From Alkalinema sp. FACHB-956 (GTDB lineage Bacteria; Cyanobacteriota; Cyanobacteriia; Leptolyngbyales; Leptolyngbyaceae), in contig NZ_JACJRC010000012.1 of the NCBI RefSeq assembly GCF_014697025.1, positions 95,073 to 159,072 on the forward strand: a DNA stretch of 64,000 bases, written 5' to 3'. The notes below the pieces were generated by a model. The model saw nothing but the letters and a program-made list of their open reading frames with translations. It had not been told where the DNA came from and did not search any database. Shown one piece after another: positions 52,485-62,492 of this stretch (positions are counted from its first letter, which is position 1; each line of letters opens with the position of its first letter). Position numbers and translations under genes: made by a program.

Positions 52485-54410
52485 ATGCCTGTCAATACCC
52501 AAGGCGATCGCCCATCTCAACTCCCTAAACCTAAACAAATTGGTGGCAGTCTGTTGTTGTGGTTAAGTTTGCTGCTGCTCATTAACTCCTTACTGTTCCG
52601 ACAACCGCCCTATGTCCGTAAGCCCTACAGTGAGTTTATTCAACAGGTACAAGCCGGACAGGTGGCGAAGGCGGAAGTGGGTAGCGATCGAATCATCTAC
52701 ACCCTGAAAGGATCGCAGGAGAATGCAGCTAAATTAATCACTACACCTGTGGTGAATGATCTCGAACTTCCTAAAATTTTGCGAGATCATCAGGTCGAAT
52801 TTTCTGCCCTCTCTAGCAGTGAACTGAACTGGATTTTTACATTGCTGGGTTGGATTTTACCGCCCCTCCTCTTTTTCTCCCTCTGGAGTTGGTTTATGGG
52901 CCGGGGAGACTTGGGAGGAAGTGCGTTAACGGTGGGTAAAAGTAATGCCAGAATCTATGCAGAGGGAAACACGGGTGTAACCTTTGACGATGTGGCCGGA
53001 GTGGATGAAGCGAAGGTTGAATTACAAGAGATTGTTGATTTTTTGAAAAATGCTGAAAAGTACGCTCGCTTGGGGGCCAAAATTCCGAAGGGTGTTCTGC
53101 TAATTGGCCCACCGGGAACGGGCAAGACGCTACTGGCCAAAGCGATCGCGGGAGAAGCGGGGGTTCCGTTTTTCAGTATTTCCGGTTCCGAATTTATTGA
53201 ATTGTTTGTCGGGGTGGGGGCTGCGCGGGTGCGGGATCTGTTTGACCAGGCAAAAAATCAAGCGCCCTGCATTGTGTTTATTGATGAGTTGGATGCGCTG
53301 GGCAAATCCCGCGCCACTGGCGGCCCGATGCTGGGGGGGAATGATGAACGGGAACAAACCTTGAACCAATTATTATCGGAAATGGATGGGTTTGACCCGA
53401 ATACCGGGGTGATTCTGCTGGCTGCAACCAATCGTCCCGAGGTGCTTGATCCGGCCTTGCGCCGTCCAGGACGGTTCGATCGGCAAATTCTGGTCGATCG
53501 ACCAGATAAATTGGGGCGGGAAGCGATTTTGTGTCTCCACGCAAAGAGTGTCAAGCTGGCAGATGATGTGAGTCTAAGTATGATTGCAGCCCGGACTTCT
53601 GGCTTTGCGGGGGCAGATCTGGCAAATTTGGTCAATGAAGCAGCCCTGTTGGCGGCGCGGCTGGAGCGATCGGCGGTAACCATGGCGGATTTTAATGAAG
53701 CGATCGAACGGGTGGTAGCAGGTCTGCAGAAGCGATCGCGGGTGCTGAATGAGATGGAAAAACGGACGGTCGCTTACCATGAGGTAGGCCATGCCCTAAT
53801 TGGTGCAGTTATTCCCCATGCCGGTAAAGTTGAGAAGATTTCTATCATTCCGCGTGGGCTGGGAGCGTTAGGGTATACACTACAGATGCCGGAGGAAGAT
53901 CGGTTTTTAATGACCGAATCGGAAATCCGGGGTCAACTGGCGATGCTGTTGGCTGGGCGAACGGCGGAAGAGTTGATTTTTGGAACGGTCTCTACAGGAG
54001 CCAGTGACGATATCCAAAAAGCCACGGATTTAGCGGAACGCTTTGTGACGCTGTATGGCATGAGTGCCAAACTTGGGCCGATCGCCTTTGACCGGAGTCA
54101 ACAGAGCTTTCTAGAAGGATATCCGACTCCTCGACGGACTGTGAGCGATCGAGTAGCAGAAGCGATCGATACGGAGGTGAAGTTACTCATTGAAGGTGCC
54201 CATGGGGTCGCTAAAACCGTTTTGGCAACCAACCGGGGATTGCTGGAGACAATGGCAGAAACTCTACTCAAGTCGGAAGTTCTGGAAGGGGCAGATCTAC
54301 AAACTCAGCTAGCTCAGGTGGTCAACTCCCCTCAAATGAAAGCTTGGCTAGCCAAGGGGACTGCCCAAACCAGTCTGCCAGATTTAGTGAACACGTACGG
54401 GGGCTGGTAG
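52485..54410 (+). CDS. ftsH: ATP-dependent zinc metalloprotease FtsH
   Basis: 641 residues, usual length for the family. Two N-terminal membrane helices (~22-40 and ~115-137) flank an extracytoplasmic domain. The AAA+ module has Walker A GPPGTGKT (Lys214), Walker [12 protein letters not shown] and the second region of homology [20 protein letters not shown]. The protease active site is HEVGH (His432, Glu433, His436) with a third zinc ligand in TGASDD (about Asp509). FtsH hexamers degrade misfolded membrane and regulatory proteins; in cyanobacteria they act in plasma-membrane and photosystem quality control. The [14 protein letters not shown] stretch recalls the Slr1390 (FtsH1) group, a tentative subgroup call. 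Confidence 0.95.
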   Translation: MPVNTQGDRPSQLPKPKQIGGSLLLWLSLLLLINSLLFRQPPYVRKPYSEFIQQVQAGQVAKAEVGSDRIIYTLKGSQENAAKLITTPVVNDLELPKILRDHQVEFSALSSSELNWIFTLLGWILPPLLFFSLWSWFMGRGDLGGSALTVGKSNARIYAEGNTGVTFDDVAGVDEAKVELQEIVDFLKNAEKYARLGAKIPKGVLLIGPPGTGKTLLAKAIAGEAGVPFFSISGSEFIELFVGVGAARVRDLFDQAKNQAPCIVFIDELDALGKSRATGGPMLGGNDEREQTLNQLLSEMDGFDPNTGVILLAATNRPEVLDPALRRPGRFDRQILVDRPDKLGREAILCLHAKSVKLADDVSLSMIAARTSGFAGADLANLVNEAALLAARLERSAVTMADFNEAIERVVAGLQKRSRVLNEMEKRTVAYHEVGHALIGAVIPHAGKVEKISIIPRGLGALGYTLQMPEEDRFLMTESEIRGQLAMLLAGRTAEELIFGTVSTGASDDIQKATDLAERFVTLYGMSAKLGPIAFDRSQQSFLEGYPTPRRTVSDRVAEAIDTEVKLLIEGAHGVAKTVLATNRGLLETMAETLLKSEVLEGADLQTQLAQVVNSPQMKAWLAKGTAQTSLPDLVNTYGGW

Positions 54411-54514
54411 CAGGGTTGGGTTGAGAGGGAGGTTGTCTCTGGGATTGTCTGTTTGCACGGTAACTCGGCTCCTCCCTTCAGGATGATGGAGGTGAGATAA
54501 GGAGGTCAGTTAGT

Positions 54515-54616
54515 ATGCCATTCTATTCCACCAGTGGTTTTCTTTATATCATTGTTCAAATTCTGTTCCTGATCAGTGTGTGCCTCGTTTGGTACTTCAA
54601 TGGAGGTGGCGTGTGA
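54515..54616 (+). CDS. 33-residue membrane micropeptide downstream of ftsH
   Basis: Two purine-rich sites, GGAGGTGAG and AAGGAGGT, lie before ATG 54515. The peptide reads MPFYSTSGFLYIIVQ, then a hydrophobic ILFLISVCLVWYF and NGGGV. One membrane span. Its stop TGA overlaps the ATG of the next peptide (TGATG). It begins 104 bp after ftsH. No family recognised. Confidence 0.65.
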   Translation: MPFYSTSGFLYIIVQILFLISVCLVWYFNGGGV

Positions 54617-54765
54617 TGCAAAATCTATGGAAATCAGATAATCTCATTACCTATGTTCTGATTAAGTTGTTCGTGATCCTGCTACTCCTGTCAATTTTGT
54701 ACCTGATGAGTTCCGATGGCTCGTTTTTCCACCCGTTCTACTTTTCTCCGTTCTTCGCTAGCTAG
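54616..54765 (+). CDS. 49-residue membrane micropeptide, translationally coupled
   Basis: Starts at the ATG overlapping the previous stop. Residues 13-32 (YVLIKLFVILLLLSILYLM) form one membrane helix, followed by an aromatic tail SSDGSFFHPFYFSPFFAS. The upstream in-frame start at 54580 lacks a ribosome site. The coupling implies the two peptides are made together, perhaps as a heteromeric membrane unit. A link to FtsH is positional inference. Confidence 0.6.
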   Translation: MQNLWKSDNLITYVLIKLFVILLLLSILYLMSSDGSFFHPFYFSPFFAS

Positions 54766-55035
54766 GGTGTTGTCTTCCAGGATCGAATCCTGACCCTGTA
54801 GTCCCTTCAGTCCCCCGATCGCTTCAGTTCCTCGATCTAAGGAGTATCCTCGAGCAAAATTAAGGATGCTGCCCCCGGTCTAGTTCGTCGATCGGTTGTT
54901 GGATGGCGTGACATTTTCTTTTAGACGTAACTTGACCAAACTTGACCAATGCTGTGCCATTTTATAAGAGTTTGAGCTGGCTGATGGGACTCAAGGCAAG
55001 AGAGGAATGGTGCGGCCTCCAGTTGTTTAAAAAAC

Positions 55036-55074
55036 TTTTGCCACTAAATTTTGCCACTAGATTTTGCCACTAAA
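55036..55074. repeat. Three 13-bp tandem units
   Basis: TTTTGCCACTAAA, TTTTGCCACTAGA, TTTTGCCACTAAA in direct succession. Confidence 0.95.
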
Positions 55075-55089
55075 TCTATTCGAGCTTTG

Positions 55090-55116
55090 CATGTCCAACA
55101 GCAATTGTTGGACATG
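55090..55116. repeat. Perfect 11-bp hairpin
   Basis: CATGTCCAACA and its complement TGTTGGACATG with a 5-nt GCAAT loop; a further TGTTGGACA lies at 55122-55130. No T-run follows on + so it is not a typical terminator. It could be an operator or an RNA hairpin. Confidence 0.7.
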
Positions 55117-56048
55117 TTCCTGTGTTGGACAGGCTCCTAGCATAGGTGCAGAAATAGAAATAGAGTACGGCTGCGGGGATTTGATGGGTCCAGGGTCGTT
55201 GGGGGCTCACCATTCATATCAGTATTCATGTCAGTATTGTTTTACTCACGGGTCCCATCTGCGTCATGCTGGGATACATCTTCCTTAATTCACCCTGATC
55301 CCCAGTCGTTGATTTATATTTTTTCAAAATTCTTATAGACTCGATTGTCATTGTATGGAAACTTTTAATGAATTAGTGATAGGAAGACGTAGCAATGGAC
55401 TTAATGGAATGTGTATTTCTGTCATCATTCAGATTGGCTAATTCGGATCTAAAAGTTGGCCCCTTCGACATTTAAACTTGTGCTTGATCAGACTCCGTCC
55501 CACCATTAACTAATCTTCTAAAGAAATTCTTACCATGATTTAAGTGATGATTCAATTACTGCCTTACTTCATTTTGATCTCAATCTTACGACAGATTGAC
55601 TGCCGCTCCAATCCTTCTTTAGTTGGATAAAAGATGGGCTACTCTTATAGATAAATTTGATGCTTAACTATTTAATAGATGAAATATAATGGGTTGGTCA
55701 ATTATTTAACTATAAAGCGTTCTTGGTTGTAAGCCCAAAAAACTATAGTTAAGCAGGATTTTGCTGGATTGCTTCTTTTTTGGCTGATACAGTCAAACTG
55801 CTTTTTAAATTGTTCAAGAATCAGTCTCATGGTTTCTATAATTCTTTCGCTGGTTATATTTTTAGTGCGTATTGATGTCTCTTAAAACTTCTGCGGTATG
55901 CTGATGAAATCAATTTCATGAAATCAATTATCAAGCGCACTAAACAGTTTCAAGATTGTTATTAGAAGATTGCAAAATAAACTAAATATCATCAGGGAAA
56001 ACACCATCCAAAGGTTTAAGAAACCGTAAACAGAGGTCTAACAATAAG

Positions 56049-56984
56049 ATGCTGAAAGACTTCAAACGCATGCCAGTTTCCTCCAACCAGAGACCCAATA
56101 GAAGTATCAGATCTCGAATGTTGCAGTCATCTAGACCAAGCTCAGCACTGGCTAAACAGCACAGTGCCGAACTCGATAATTCTCTTGAAATTCAGGATAG
56201 TCAGGCATCTACTACCCACAGTCATGTGACTATTCTCAATGTCAATATCCACAATTTGACCTTTGATGATTTCCTGAAGCAGCTTCAGTGTGGGGTTGTT
56301 TTCACCCCCAATGTTGATCACATTATGAAGTTACAGCGAGATCCAGAATTTTTTAGAACTTATCAGTTGGCGGATTACAGGATTTGTGATAGCCAAATTT
56401 TGATCTATGCTTCAAAGTTTCTAGGCACTCCTATTCAAGAGAAGATTTCTGGGTCAGATCTGCTCCCGATTTTTTGCCGATATCATCGGGACAATGAAGA
56501 AATTAAAATCTTCCTTTTAGGGGGCGGTAAAGGTGTTGCCCAGGGTGCTCAGCAGAAGCTCAACCAAAAAGCCAGACGTTCTATTGTGGTTGCAGCTCAT
56601 ACCCCTTCCTTCGGATTTGAACAAAATGAAGCGGAGTGTTTAGAAATTGTTGACCGGATCAATCAATCCCAGGCCAATGTATTGGTGGTGGGTGTTGGGG
56701 CTCCTAAGCAGGAATTTTGGATTGTTAAGTATCGGGATCAACTGCCGAACATTGATATTTTTCTGGGACTGGGAGGTGCGATCGATTTCGTAGCGGGTGC
56801 CAAACCCCGATCGCCCGAGTGGATCAGTGAAGTTGGGCTGGAATGGCTCTATCGACTGATCTCGGAACCGAGGCGGTTATGGAAACGCTATTTGATTGAT
56901 GATTTGCCATTTTTGGGACTTCTCCTCTTACAGAAACTGAAGCTTTATCGATCCCCCTTTAAACCTCAATGGTTCCGTCCCTAA
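56049..56984 (+). CDS. WecG/TagA/CpsF-family glycosyltransferase
   Basis: 311 residues. After a Ser/Arg-rich ~60-residue N-terminal extension comes the family core: VTILNVNIHNLTFDDFL, GVVFTPNVDHIMKLQRDPEF, DYRICDSQILIYASKFLG, then VLVVGVGAPKQEFWI, FLGLGGAIDFVAGAKPRSPEWI and GLEWLYRLISEPRRLWKRYL. Enzymes of this GT26 group add a sugar, often ManNAcA or ManNAc, to a lipid-linked intermediate at the inner membrane. The acceptor here is unknown. ATG 56049 has no strong ribosome site and an internal MPVSSN start is possible. First gene of the + strand polysaccharide run. Confidence 0.92.
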   Translation: MLKDFKRMPVSSNQRPNRSIRSRMLQSSRPSSALAKQHSAELDNSLEIQDSQASTTHSHVTILNVNIHNLTFDDFLKQLQCGVVFTPNVDHIMKLQRDPEFFRTYQLADYRICDSQILIYASKFLGTPIQEKISGSDLLPIFCRYHRDNEEIKIFLLGGGKGVAQGAQQKLNQKARRSIVVAAHTPSFGFEQNEAECLEIVDRINQSQANVLVVGVGAPKQEFWIVKYRDQLPNIDIFLGLGGAIDFVAGAKPRSPEWISEVGLEWLYRLISEPRRLWKRYLIDDLPFLGLLLLQKLKLYRSPFKPQWFRP

Positions 56985-57060
56985 TCCCCACACCCATAAT
57001 CCGGATCCCATCGAATAGTTTTCCGGTGTAATCAACAGCATCTACAGTGTGAGTGATCCT

Positions 57061-58347
57061 ATGCGCGTCATTATTGTGGCTGAACATGCCTCGGCAAAGT
57101 TTGGTGGAGAGGCATTTTTGCCGCTCCATTATTTCCGTCTCTTGCGTCAACGGAATATTGACGTTTGGTTAGTGGTGCATGAACGGACGCGGTTAGAAAT
57201 CGAACAGTTGTTTCCGGATGCCCACGATCGAACATATTTTGTGCCGGATACGTGGGTGCATTTGTTGCTATTTCGCCTGAGTCAGTTTTTGCCGCGGCGC
57301 ATTGGAGAAGCCACTACAGGATTGCTCATGCACCTCCAGACCCAAGCTTTGCAACGCCGAGTAGTTCGTCACTTGGTTCACCAGCACCAAATTGATATCG
57401 TCCATGAACCGATTTCTGTATCTCCAAAGTTGCCGTCCTTGATGTACAACGTCGGTGCGCCGGTAGTTATGGGGCCGTTGAATGGGGGAATGAATTATCC
57501 CCCAGCCTTTCGAGATCGTCAAAGCCGAGTGGTAGATGCATTTTTAACCGTTGGACGTTGGGCTTCTACTGTAGCCAATTGGCTAATTCCTGGGCGACTA
57601 CGGGCGAAAGTTGTCCTTGTTGCCAACGATCGCACCCGCAGATCGTTACCCCAGGGTATCCAAGGCAAAGTTCTGGAACTGGTGGAAAATGGGGTTGATC
57701 TCACCATTTGGCCCGCTACAGAGCAGGCCAGTCCCCCGCAATCATCCGTTCCCAGATTCGTCTATGTTGGCCGTTTAATTGATTGGAAAGGTCTTGATTT
57801 GCTGTTGGCAGCCTTTCGCCCCGTTGCTGATGCGACCGGAGCTACTCTGGAAATTATTGGCGATGGTGCAATTCGGGAAAGCTTGGAGGCCCAAGCCCAA
57901 GCTTTTGGCTTACGGGATCAGGTCATTTTCCAAGGTTGGTTATCGCAGCCAGCCTGTGCCGCACGACTGCAACAGGCGGATGTATTTGTTTTGCCAAGCT
58001 TGCTGGAATGCGGTGGAGCGGTTGTTTTGGAGGCTATGGCGATCGGGTTGCCCGTCATTGCAACAGCTTGGGGCGGGCCGATGGATTATCTCACCCCCGA
58101 CTGTGGCATTTTGGTGGAGCCCACTTCGCCTGGGGGCTTTGTGCAAGGGTTAACCGAAGCTATGCTGCACTTAGCGCAATCTTCTGAACTACGATCGCAC
58201 ATGGGTCAAGCGGCTCGGCAACGGGCAGAACAGCAGTTTGATTGGGAGCGGAAAGTCGATCGCATGATTGAGATTTATCAGCAGACCATTGAACTTCCAC
58301 AAGCCACACCTCGTCTTGTGGCTACCATGTCCTCCGACAGGGTCTAA
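57061..58347 (+). CDS. GT4-family glycosyltransferase
   Basis: 428 residues from ATG 57061 (MRVIIVAEHASAKFGGEAFLPLHYF); a GTG four codons upstream is the alternative. The C-terminal GT-B half has RFVYVGRLIDWKGLDLLLAAF and VFVLPSLLECGGAVVLEAMAIGLPVIAT, including the E(x7)E-type donor-binding signature. It transfers a sugar from a nucleotide donor to a surface-polysaccharide intermediate. It follows the WecG-type gene by 76 bp on the same strand. Confidence 0.92.
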   Translation: MRVIIVAEHASAKFGGEAFLPLHYFRLLRQRNIDVWLVVHERTRLEIEQLFPDAHDRTYFVPDTWVHLLLFRLSQFLPRRIGEATTGLLMHLQTQALQRRVVRHLVHQHQIDIVHEPISVSPKLPSLMYNVGAPVVMGPLNGGMNYPPAFRDRQSRVVDAFLTVGRWASTVANWLIPGRLRAKVVLVANDRTRRSLPQGIQGKVLELVENGVDLTIWPATEQASPPQSSVPRFVYVGRLIDWKGLDLLLAAFRPVADATGATLEIIGDGAIRESLEAQAQAFGLRDQVIFQGWLSQPACAARLQQADVFVLPSLLECGGAVVLEAMAIGLPVIATAWGGPMDYLTPDCGILVEPTSPGGFVQGLTEAMLHLAQSSELRSHMGQAARQRAEQQFDWERKVDRMIEIYQQTIELPQATPRLVATMSSDRV

Positions 58348-58401
58348 TTGTGCAAGGTGCAATCTGACTCTTTTAGCCTCTGAATATTTGGGAGATTCCC
58401 G

Positions 58402-59505
58402 TTGAATTATCACATTGCCCTTAGCCGATCGATCGATTTCGCAACTATTGCCCAGGAAGCAGCGACCGAACAAGGCCCGCGCCATGCTATGGGTGTTTTA
58501 TGTGACAAATTAGATGCGGTTGTGCATCATCCCAACCATAAATCAATTGGACTCTCAGATAAACTGTGGTCAAAAGTTGCAGGTACGCCGCAAAGCTGGT
58601 CGTTGGCGCGTCGTTTGGCCAATACATTAACCTCGGAAGATGTCATCTTTTGTACTGGGGAAGACATTGGGATTCCGATCTCGGCCTGCTGTGGGAACCG
58701 TGCTGATCGACCTAAAATTGCGATGTTCATTCACAATCTCGATCGACCTCGGGGGTTTCTCTCCGCCAAGCTTTTTGATCTTGGCCATCGAGTTGATTTA
58801 TTCATTACGAATGCCCCAGCCCAAGCTCGTTTTCTTCAGCAGCGTCTAGGGATTCCCACTTCAAAAATTTTCCTGTTAACTGAGCATATTGATACGCAAT
58901 TCTTCGTTCCTGGAAAACCCAATTGTCAGACAGCTAAGCCTGTCATTGCCAGTGTGGGGTTAGAAAATCGGGATTATCGAACGATCGCCCAAGCCACCCA
59001 GGATTTACCTGTTGATGTGCGCATTAGTGGGTTTTCCCGTGATGCCAAAGTGTTGGCCCGCGCATTTCCCAAAGTTATGCCTGCTAACATGAGCCGAAAA
59101 TTTTATCCATGGCCGGAGTTACGACAGCTTTATTGGAATGCCGATTTAGTCATTGTCAGTTTGGTGGAAAATAAATTCTGCGCAGGCTTGACGGCCATCC
59201 TGGAAGCAATCGCCTGTGCTAAACCTTTGATCATTACTCATACCCAAGGCTTATCAGGCTATCTCCAACAAATTGCCCCCGTTTGCGTGGTCGATCCAGG
59301 TGATGTTATGGGGATGCAGCAAGCTATTTTAAGGGTTTTAAGCAATTTGGATCACGAACAGGAGCTGGCGCGGCAACGAAGAGTAAAGCTGCTTCAACAA
59401 CACACTATGGAGCATTACATTGACACATTGGCTGCACAACTTATGTCCATTGCTCCGACATCTTTTTTCCCGAAAGGTCAGGAGCTACTAAGGGATATGA
59501 CCTAG
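58402..59505 (+). CDS. Glycosyltransferase, GT-B type, divergent
   Basis: 367 residues. TTG 58402 is used because GGGAG lies about 10 nt upstream and no earlier ATG fits; the start is uncertain. The C-terminal half contains VIASVGLENRDYRTIAQA, LRQLYWNADLVIVSL and GLTAILEAIACAKPLIITHTQGLSGYL, a GT4-like donor-binding region. The N-terminal half is divergent (DVIFCTGEDIGIPISACCG, RPKIAMFIHNLDRPRG). It probably extends the same surface glycan. It lies 54 bp after the previous gene and converges on the GT2 gene. Confidence 0.85.
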   Translation: MNYHIALSRSIDFATIAQEAATEQGPRHAMGVLCDKLDAVVHHPNHKSIGLSDKLWSKVAGTPQSWSLARRLANTLTSEDVIFCTGEDIGIPISACCGNRADRPKIAMFIHNLDRPRGFLSAKLFDLGHRVDLFITNAPAQARFLQQRLGIPTSKIFLLTEHIDTQFFVPGKPNCQTAKPVIASVGLENRDYRTIAQATQDLPVDVRISGFSRDAKVLARAFPKVMPANMSRKFYPWPELRQLYWNADLVIVSLVENKFCAGLTAILEAIACAKPLIITHTQGLSGYLQQIAPVCVVDPGDVMGMQQAILRVLSNLDHEQELARQRRVKLLQQHTMEHYIDTLAAQLMSIAPTSFFPKGQELLRDMT

Positions 59506-59570
59506 TCATACCAATTAGTAGCCAATTGTAGCCAACCTTCGCACTACGCTTGCCTAAGATCCCCAAAGTT

Positions 59571-60560
59571 CTAACTTCCTGAGCCTTTTAAAAAGACACT
59601 ATTACTCCAAAAGTCTAAGAACAAATGTGGGGGTTCGTTATTGGGTGCTCCCTTCATTGCATCCTTCAAACGGCGAATTAAGTATGCTCCCATCCACAAG
59701 GCATCCGTGGCTGCTGCGTATAGCCAACCATGGTTTTTTAGAAAGTAACGACGACGGGAATTAAACCAGTACTGGGGACGACGTTTGGTCGGTTTGGTTG
59801 CCACCATGCCAGAGCTTTGCCCCACAAGGTGAATCACCCGACTTTGGGGAACATACCAGCAAGACCAGCCTTGCGTTTGGGCTTGACGACAGAAATCGAC
59901 TTCTTCGAAGTACATGAAGTACTTTTCATCGAGTAAACCTGCGGTTTCAAAGACTTCACGCCGCACTAAGATACTTGCCCCAGACAACCAATCGGTTGGA
60001 CAGGTTTCTGTCACGATCGGCGGCGCAACTTCCCAAGCTTTCAAAAGTCGTGTCACAAACCCTAAATGCAAGCCATAATCCAGTTCACTCCACAGGCTGG
60101 GAAAACGAAAGGCAGAATGTTGAGGCGTGCCATCTAGATTTTCCAAGCGACTTCCCGCTAGTCCTACCGTGGGATGCCGATCCATAAAGTTAATCAAGGC
60201 GGTTAAGCCGTTTGGATGGACGATCGTATCTGGATTTAATAGCCAAATGTACTGCGGAGGACGCGGAGCTGCTAAGGCAACTCGAATGGCTGCATTATTA
60301 CCAAAGGCAAACCCTCCATTGCGATCGAGAGGCATCAGGGAAACCCAACTGGCCCATTGATATTCAGCGATCGCTGCTGCAATTTTGTCTACGGAGCCGT
60401 CCTGGGAATCATTATCCGTTACCACAACATGGGCACCAGGAACTGCCTCGATTTCCGGCTGTAGCGATCGTAGACTATCGATCGTTAACTCCGGTGTGCG
60501 ATAGTTGACAATCACAACTAACAGACGGCTACAATCTCGTTGGCTAAGTAAAATGGTCAT
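59571..60560 (-). CDS. GT2-family glycosyltransferase (rhamnosyltransferase-like)
   Basis: 329 residues. GT-A fold motifs: RLLVVIVNYRTPELTIDSLRSL, AHVVVTDNDSQDGSVDKI, NGGFAFGNNAAIRVAL, the DxD-like WLLNPDTIVHPNGL and DWLSGASILVRREVFETAGLLDEKYFMYFEEVDFCRQAQ. The C-terminal helices after ~260 may associate with the membrane. Typical of enzymes adding rhamnose or related sugars to O-antigen/EPS. Faces the + strand transferases tail to tail across a 65-bp gap that contains a GTAGCCAA direct repeat. Confidence 0.93.
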   Translation of the reverse strand: MTILLSQRDCSRLLVVIVNYRTPELTIDSLRSLQPEIEAVPGAHVVVTDNDSQDGSVDKIAAAIAEYQWASWVSLMPLDRNGGFAFGNNAAIRVALAAPRPPQYIWLLNPDTIVHPNGLTALINFMDRHPTVGLAGSRLENLDGTPQHSAFRFPSLWSELDYGLHLGFVTRLLKAWEVAPPIVTETCPTDWLSGASILVRREVFETAGLLDEKYFMYFEEVDFCRQAQTQGWSCWYVPQSRVIHLVGQSSGMVATKPTKRRPQYWFNSRRRYFLKNHGWLYAAATDALWMGAYLIRRLKDAMKGAPNNEPPHLFLDFWSNSVFLKGSGS

Positions 60561-60662
60561 TGAAAGAATCCTGTCAATTTATCAAGAGTTCCATCACTGA
60601 AGGTGGAAGTACGGATAAAGATATTGAAGTCAAGCAGGAGAACAGTTCATCAAACACCACAG

Positions 60663-61790
60663 CTACCAACTAAACTTTTTCTTGAGATTCAGAAAAGGCA
60701 TTTCGTAGAAACGATAACTTAGCTCAGAGATCGCAATCGAAGCCAGAGAGCCTGTGATAAAAAGTGGTAGTGGTAAAGTTATCTGCATGTAACTCTGAGC
60801 TACTTGTACAATAGCCCCAACAATTGAAAAGATCCAGAGATGATAGAGATATATTCCATAGCTGATTTGTCCAACCCTAACCACAGGTGGATAGCTGAGT
60901 AGAGATTTTAGACAATGGTCTTCCCTCATAACTAAACTGCCCAGCAACAGCAGCATCAAAACTTGGATAGACAAGCGTGGCCAACCAAAAATATCACTAG
61001 GGGATATATAGAGGGTGACCAACAATAAGCCTAACCACATCAGTGGAGCGTGTCGCCAACCCATCAGCGGCAATAATTTATTAAAGCTAGAAGCATGATG
61101 GAAGGCATGAGCCAGACAAATTCCTAAACAAATAGGCGTAAACGTTGCATCCGGAAACCAATGGGGTTTATTAAAAGCCCCATTAGCCACACCCATATTG
61201 ATAACTTGGTTAATTACAACCCCAACTCCCAAAATGCCATAGATCAAGCGAGGCTTCAGATACTTTTCAAATACTGGCCAAATCAGATAAAACTGTTGTT
61301 CTATAGCTAATGACCACATTGAACCAAGACCATTAGCTTGTACCAATACACAATTTGAAAGAAATGCAAGGTTCCAAGGCAAAGTTCCAAAGAAGAGGAG
61401 GCTACTCTCTGTCCCAATTCGTAGAGTACTATACAGAATTGTCAAACACAGGAGAAGGCCATAGTAGGCAGGAAAAATTCGCAAAAATCTTCGACTATAA
61501 AATTTTTGCAATGCGACAGTTTGAGTTTTGGATTTTTCGCGCAGCAGTAACGTAACAATTAAAAAGCCACTTAGCACAAAAAACATGTCAACCCCTAAAA
61601 ACCCTCGAGTCAATAGGAGGGGAAGATTATTAGGCTGGGAATGATGCCACAGCACTGCCACAATACAGAAACAACGAACCCCATCCAATGAACCAAAATG
61701 CCGATTGCTAAGAAAACGATCGTGGCGGGATTGGGAAACGGGGTATGAAGTTTGTCGATCCGATGTATCTAAAACGCTAGGGAGATGCAT
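60663..61790 (-). CDS. Acyltransferase family 3 (OafA/YrhL-like)
   Basis: 375 residues, about ten membrane helices. LDGVRCFCIVAVLWHH contains the family histidines. RGFLGVDMFFVLSGFLIVTLLL and KFYSRRFLRIFPAYYGLLL are the other signatures. It is expected to O-acetylate a polysaccharide or lipid sugar in the plasma membrane. It lies 102 bp upstream of the GT2 gene on the same strand, so the two may be co-transcribed. Confidence 0.94.
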   Translation of the reverse strand: MHLPSVLDTSDRQTSYPVSQSRHDRFLSNRHFGSLDGVRCFCIVAVLWHHSQPNNLPLLLTRGFLGVDMFFVLSGFLIVTLLLREKSKTQTVALQKFYSRRFLRIFPAYYGLLLCLTILYSTLRIGTESSLLFFGTLPWNLAFLSNCVLVQANGLGSMWSLAIEQQFYLIWPVFEKYLKPRLIYGILGVGVVINQVINMGVANGAFNKPHWFPDATFTPICLGICLAHAFHHASSFNKLLPLMGWRHAPLMWLGLLLVTLYISPSDIFGWPRLSIQVLMLLLLGSLVMREDHCLKSLLSYPPVVRVGQISYGIYLYHLWIFSIVGAIVQVAQSYMQITLPLPLFITGSLASIAISELSYRFYEMPFLNLKKKFSW

Positions 61791-61976
61791 GAGTTATCAA
61801 AATGTAAAGAAACAACAGCCATTCAAACACCAATCTCCAATTGCGGGAAACTTAATCCATCAAACACATCTTGAATGATTTTATAAACTTTCAATTAGAA
61901 GCTACTGCCCTTCAAGTAACCTTGACTTTGAAGCTTGATATTTCGGATTGATAGCGACTCTGTCTATTCTAGTCCG

Positions 61977-62018
61977 CTTAGAGATCTAGACTTAGAGATC
62001 TAGACTTAGAGATCTAGA
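61977..62018. repeat. Three exact 14-bp tandem units
   Basis: CTTAGAGATCTAGA three times without mismatch; each contains the palindrome AGATCT. Confidence 0.97.
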
Positions 62019-62286
62019 AAGTGGGTGAACAGTCGAATAGGGCTTTGTGAGCTAATTTTATCAAAAATAGGATGGAAGATTAGATGAATTTTGTGAGGAA
62101 ATGACAAAATATCAAGTAAGTTTAAGAGTCCCCACCCTACCAATTTTTTTCCATCGTTTTTTGAAAATCTTTGAAAATATGTAGACACCAGCAATTGCAG
62201 AGATCAGCTAGGTTGTGTAATCAATTGACTGAGGACGAACTTCATAGGTCAAATTTTAGCTTGACACTCAACATTTTCAGCTGAGA

Positions 62287-62328
62287 CTCAAGATAAAGCT
62301 ATACTTTCTCAAGATAAAGCTATACTTT
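62287..62328. repeat. Exact 21-bp tandem duplication
   Basis: Two adjacent perfect copies beginning CTCAAGATAAAGC and ending TATACTTT. TATACT in each copy resembles a -10 box, so the duplication may double a promoter element about 165-185 bp upstream of the next gene. Confidence 0.95.
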
Positions 62329-62492
62329 TTAGTCACTGTCAATATGAGGTTTGATGTCAATCTTTCTAAGGCTGGATATCAGCTCACAGGCATCGATGAT
62401 TAGAGAAGAGTATTTTTGATTATTTTGTAAGATTAGTGACTTGATTAGTGGCTTCAGAGAGTCATAACGTGCAAGACAAAGGAGTTCATTCA

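Larger units (their letters stand above)
54766..56048. other. 1.28-kb gene-free region before the polysaccharide cluster
   Basis: From about 55300 it is markedly AT-rich. It contains a three-unit 13-bp tandem repeat (55036-55074) and an 11-bp perfect hairpin (55090-55116). A duplicated ATGAAATCAATT lies near 55913-55937. A 74-codon + frame at 55064-55288 has no ribosome-binding site and Cys/Gly-rich random content, and is not accepted. No tRNA or known RNA recognised. It probably includes a long leader or promoter region for the transferase cluster. Confidence 0.5.
61791..62492. other. Divergent gene-free region with short tandem repeats
   Basis: About 700 AT-rich bp between the acyltransferase (-) and a transferase-like gene (+). 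It holds the 14-bp and 21-bp repeat arrays described separately. A 62-codon - strand frame is not supported. Confidence 0.5.

Noticed and set aside
55064..55288. 74-codon + strand Cys-rich frame
   Set aside because: Begins inside the tandem repeat, reads through the hairpin and lacks a ribosome-binding site.
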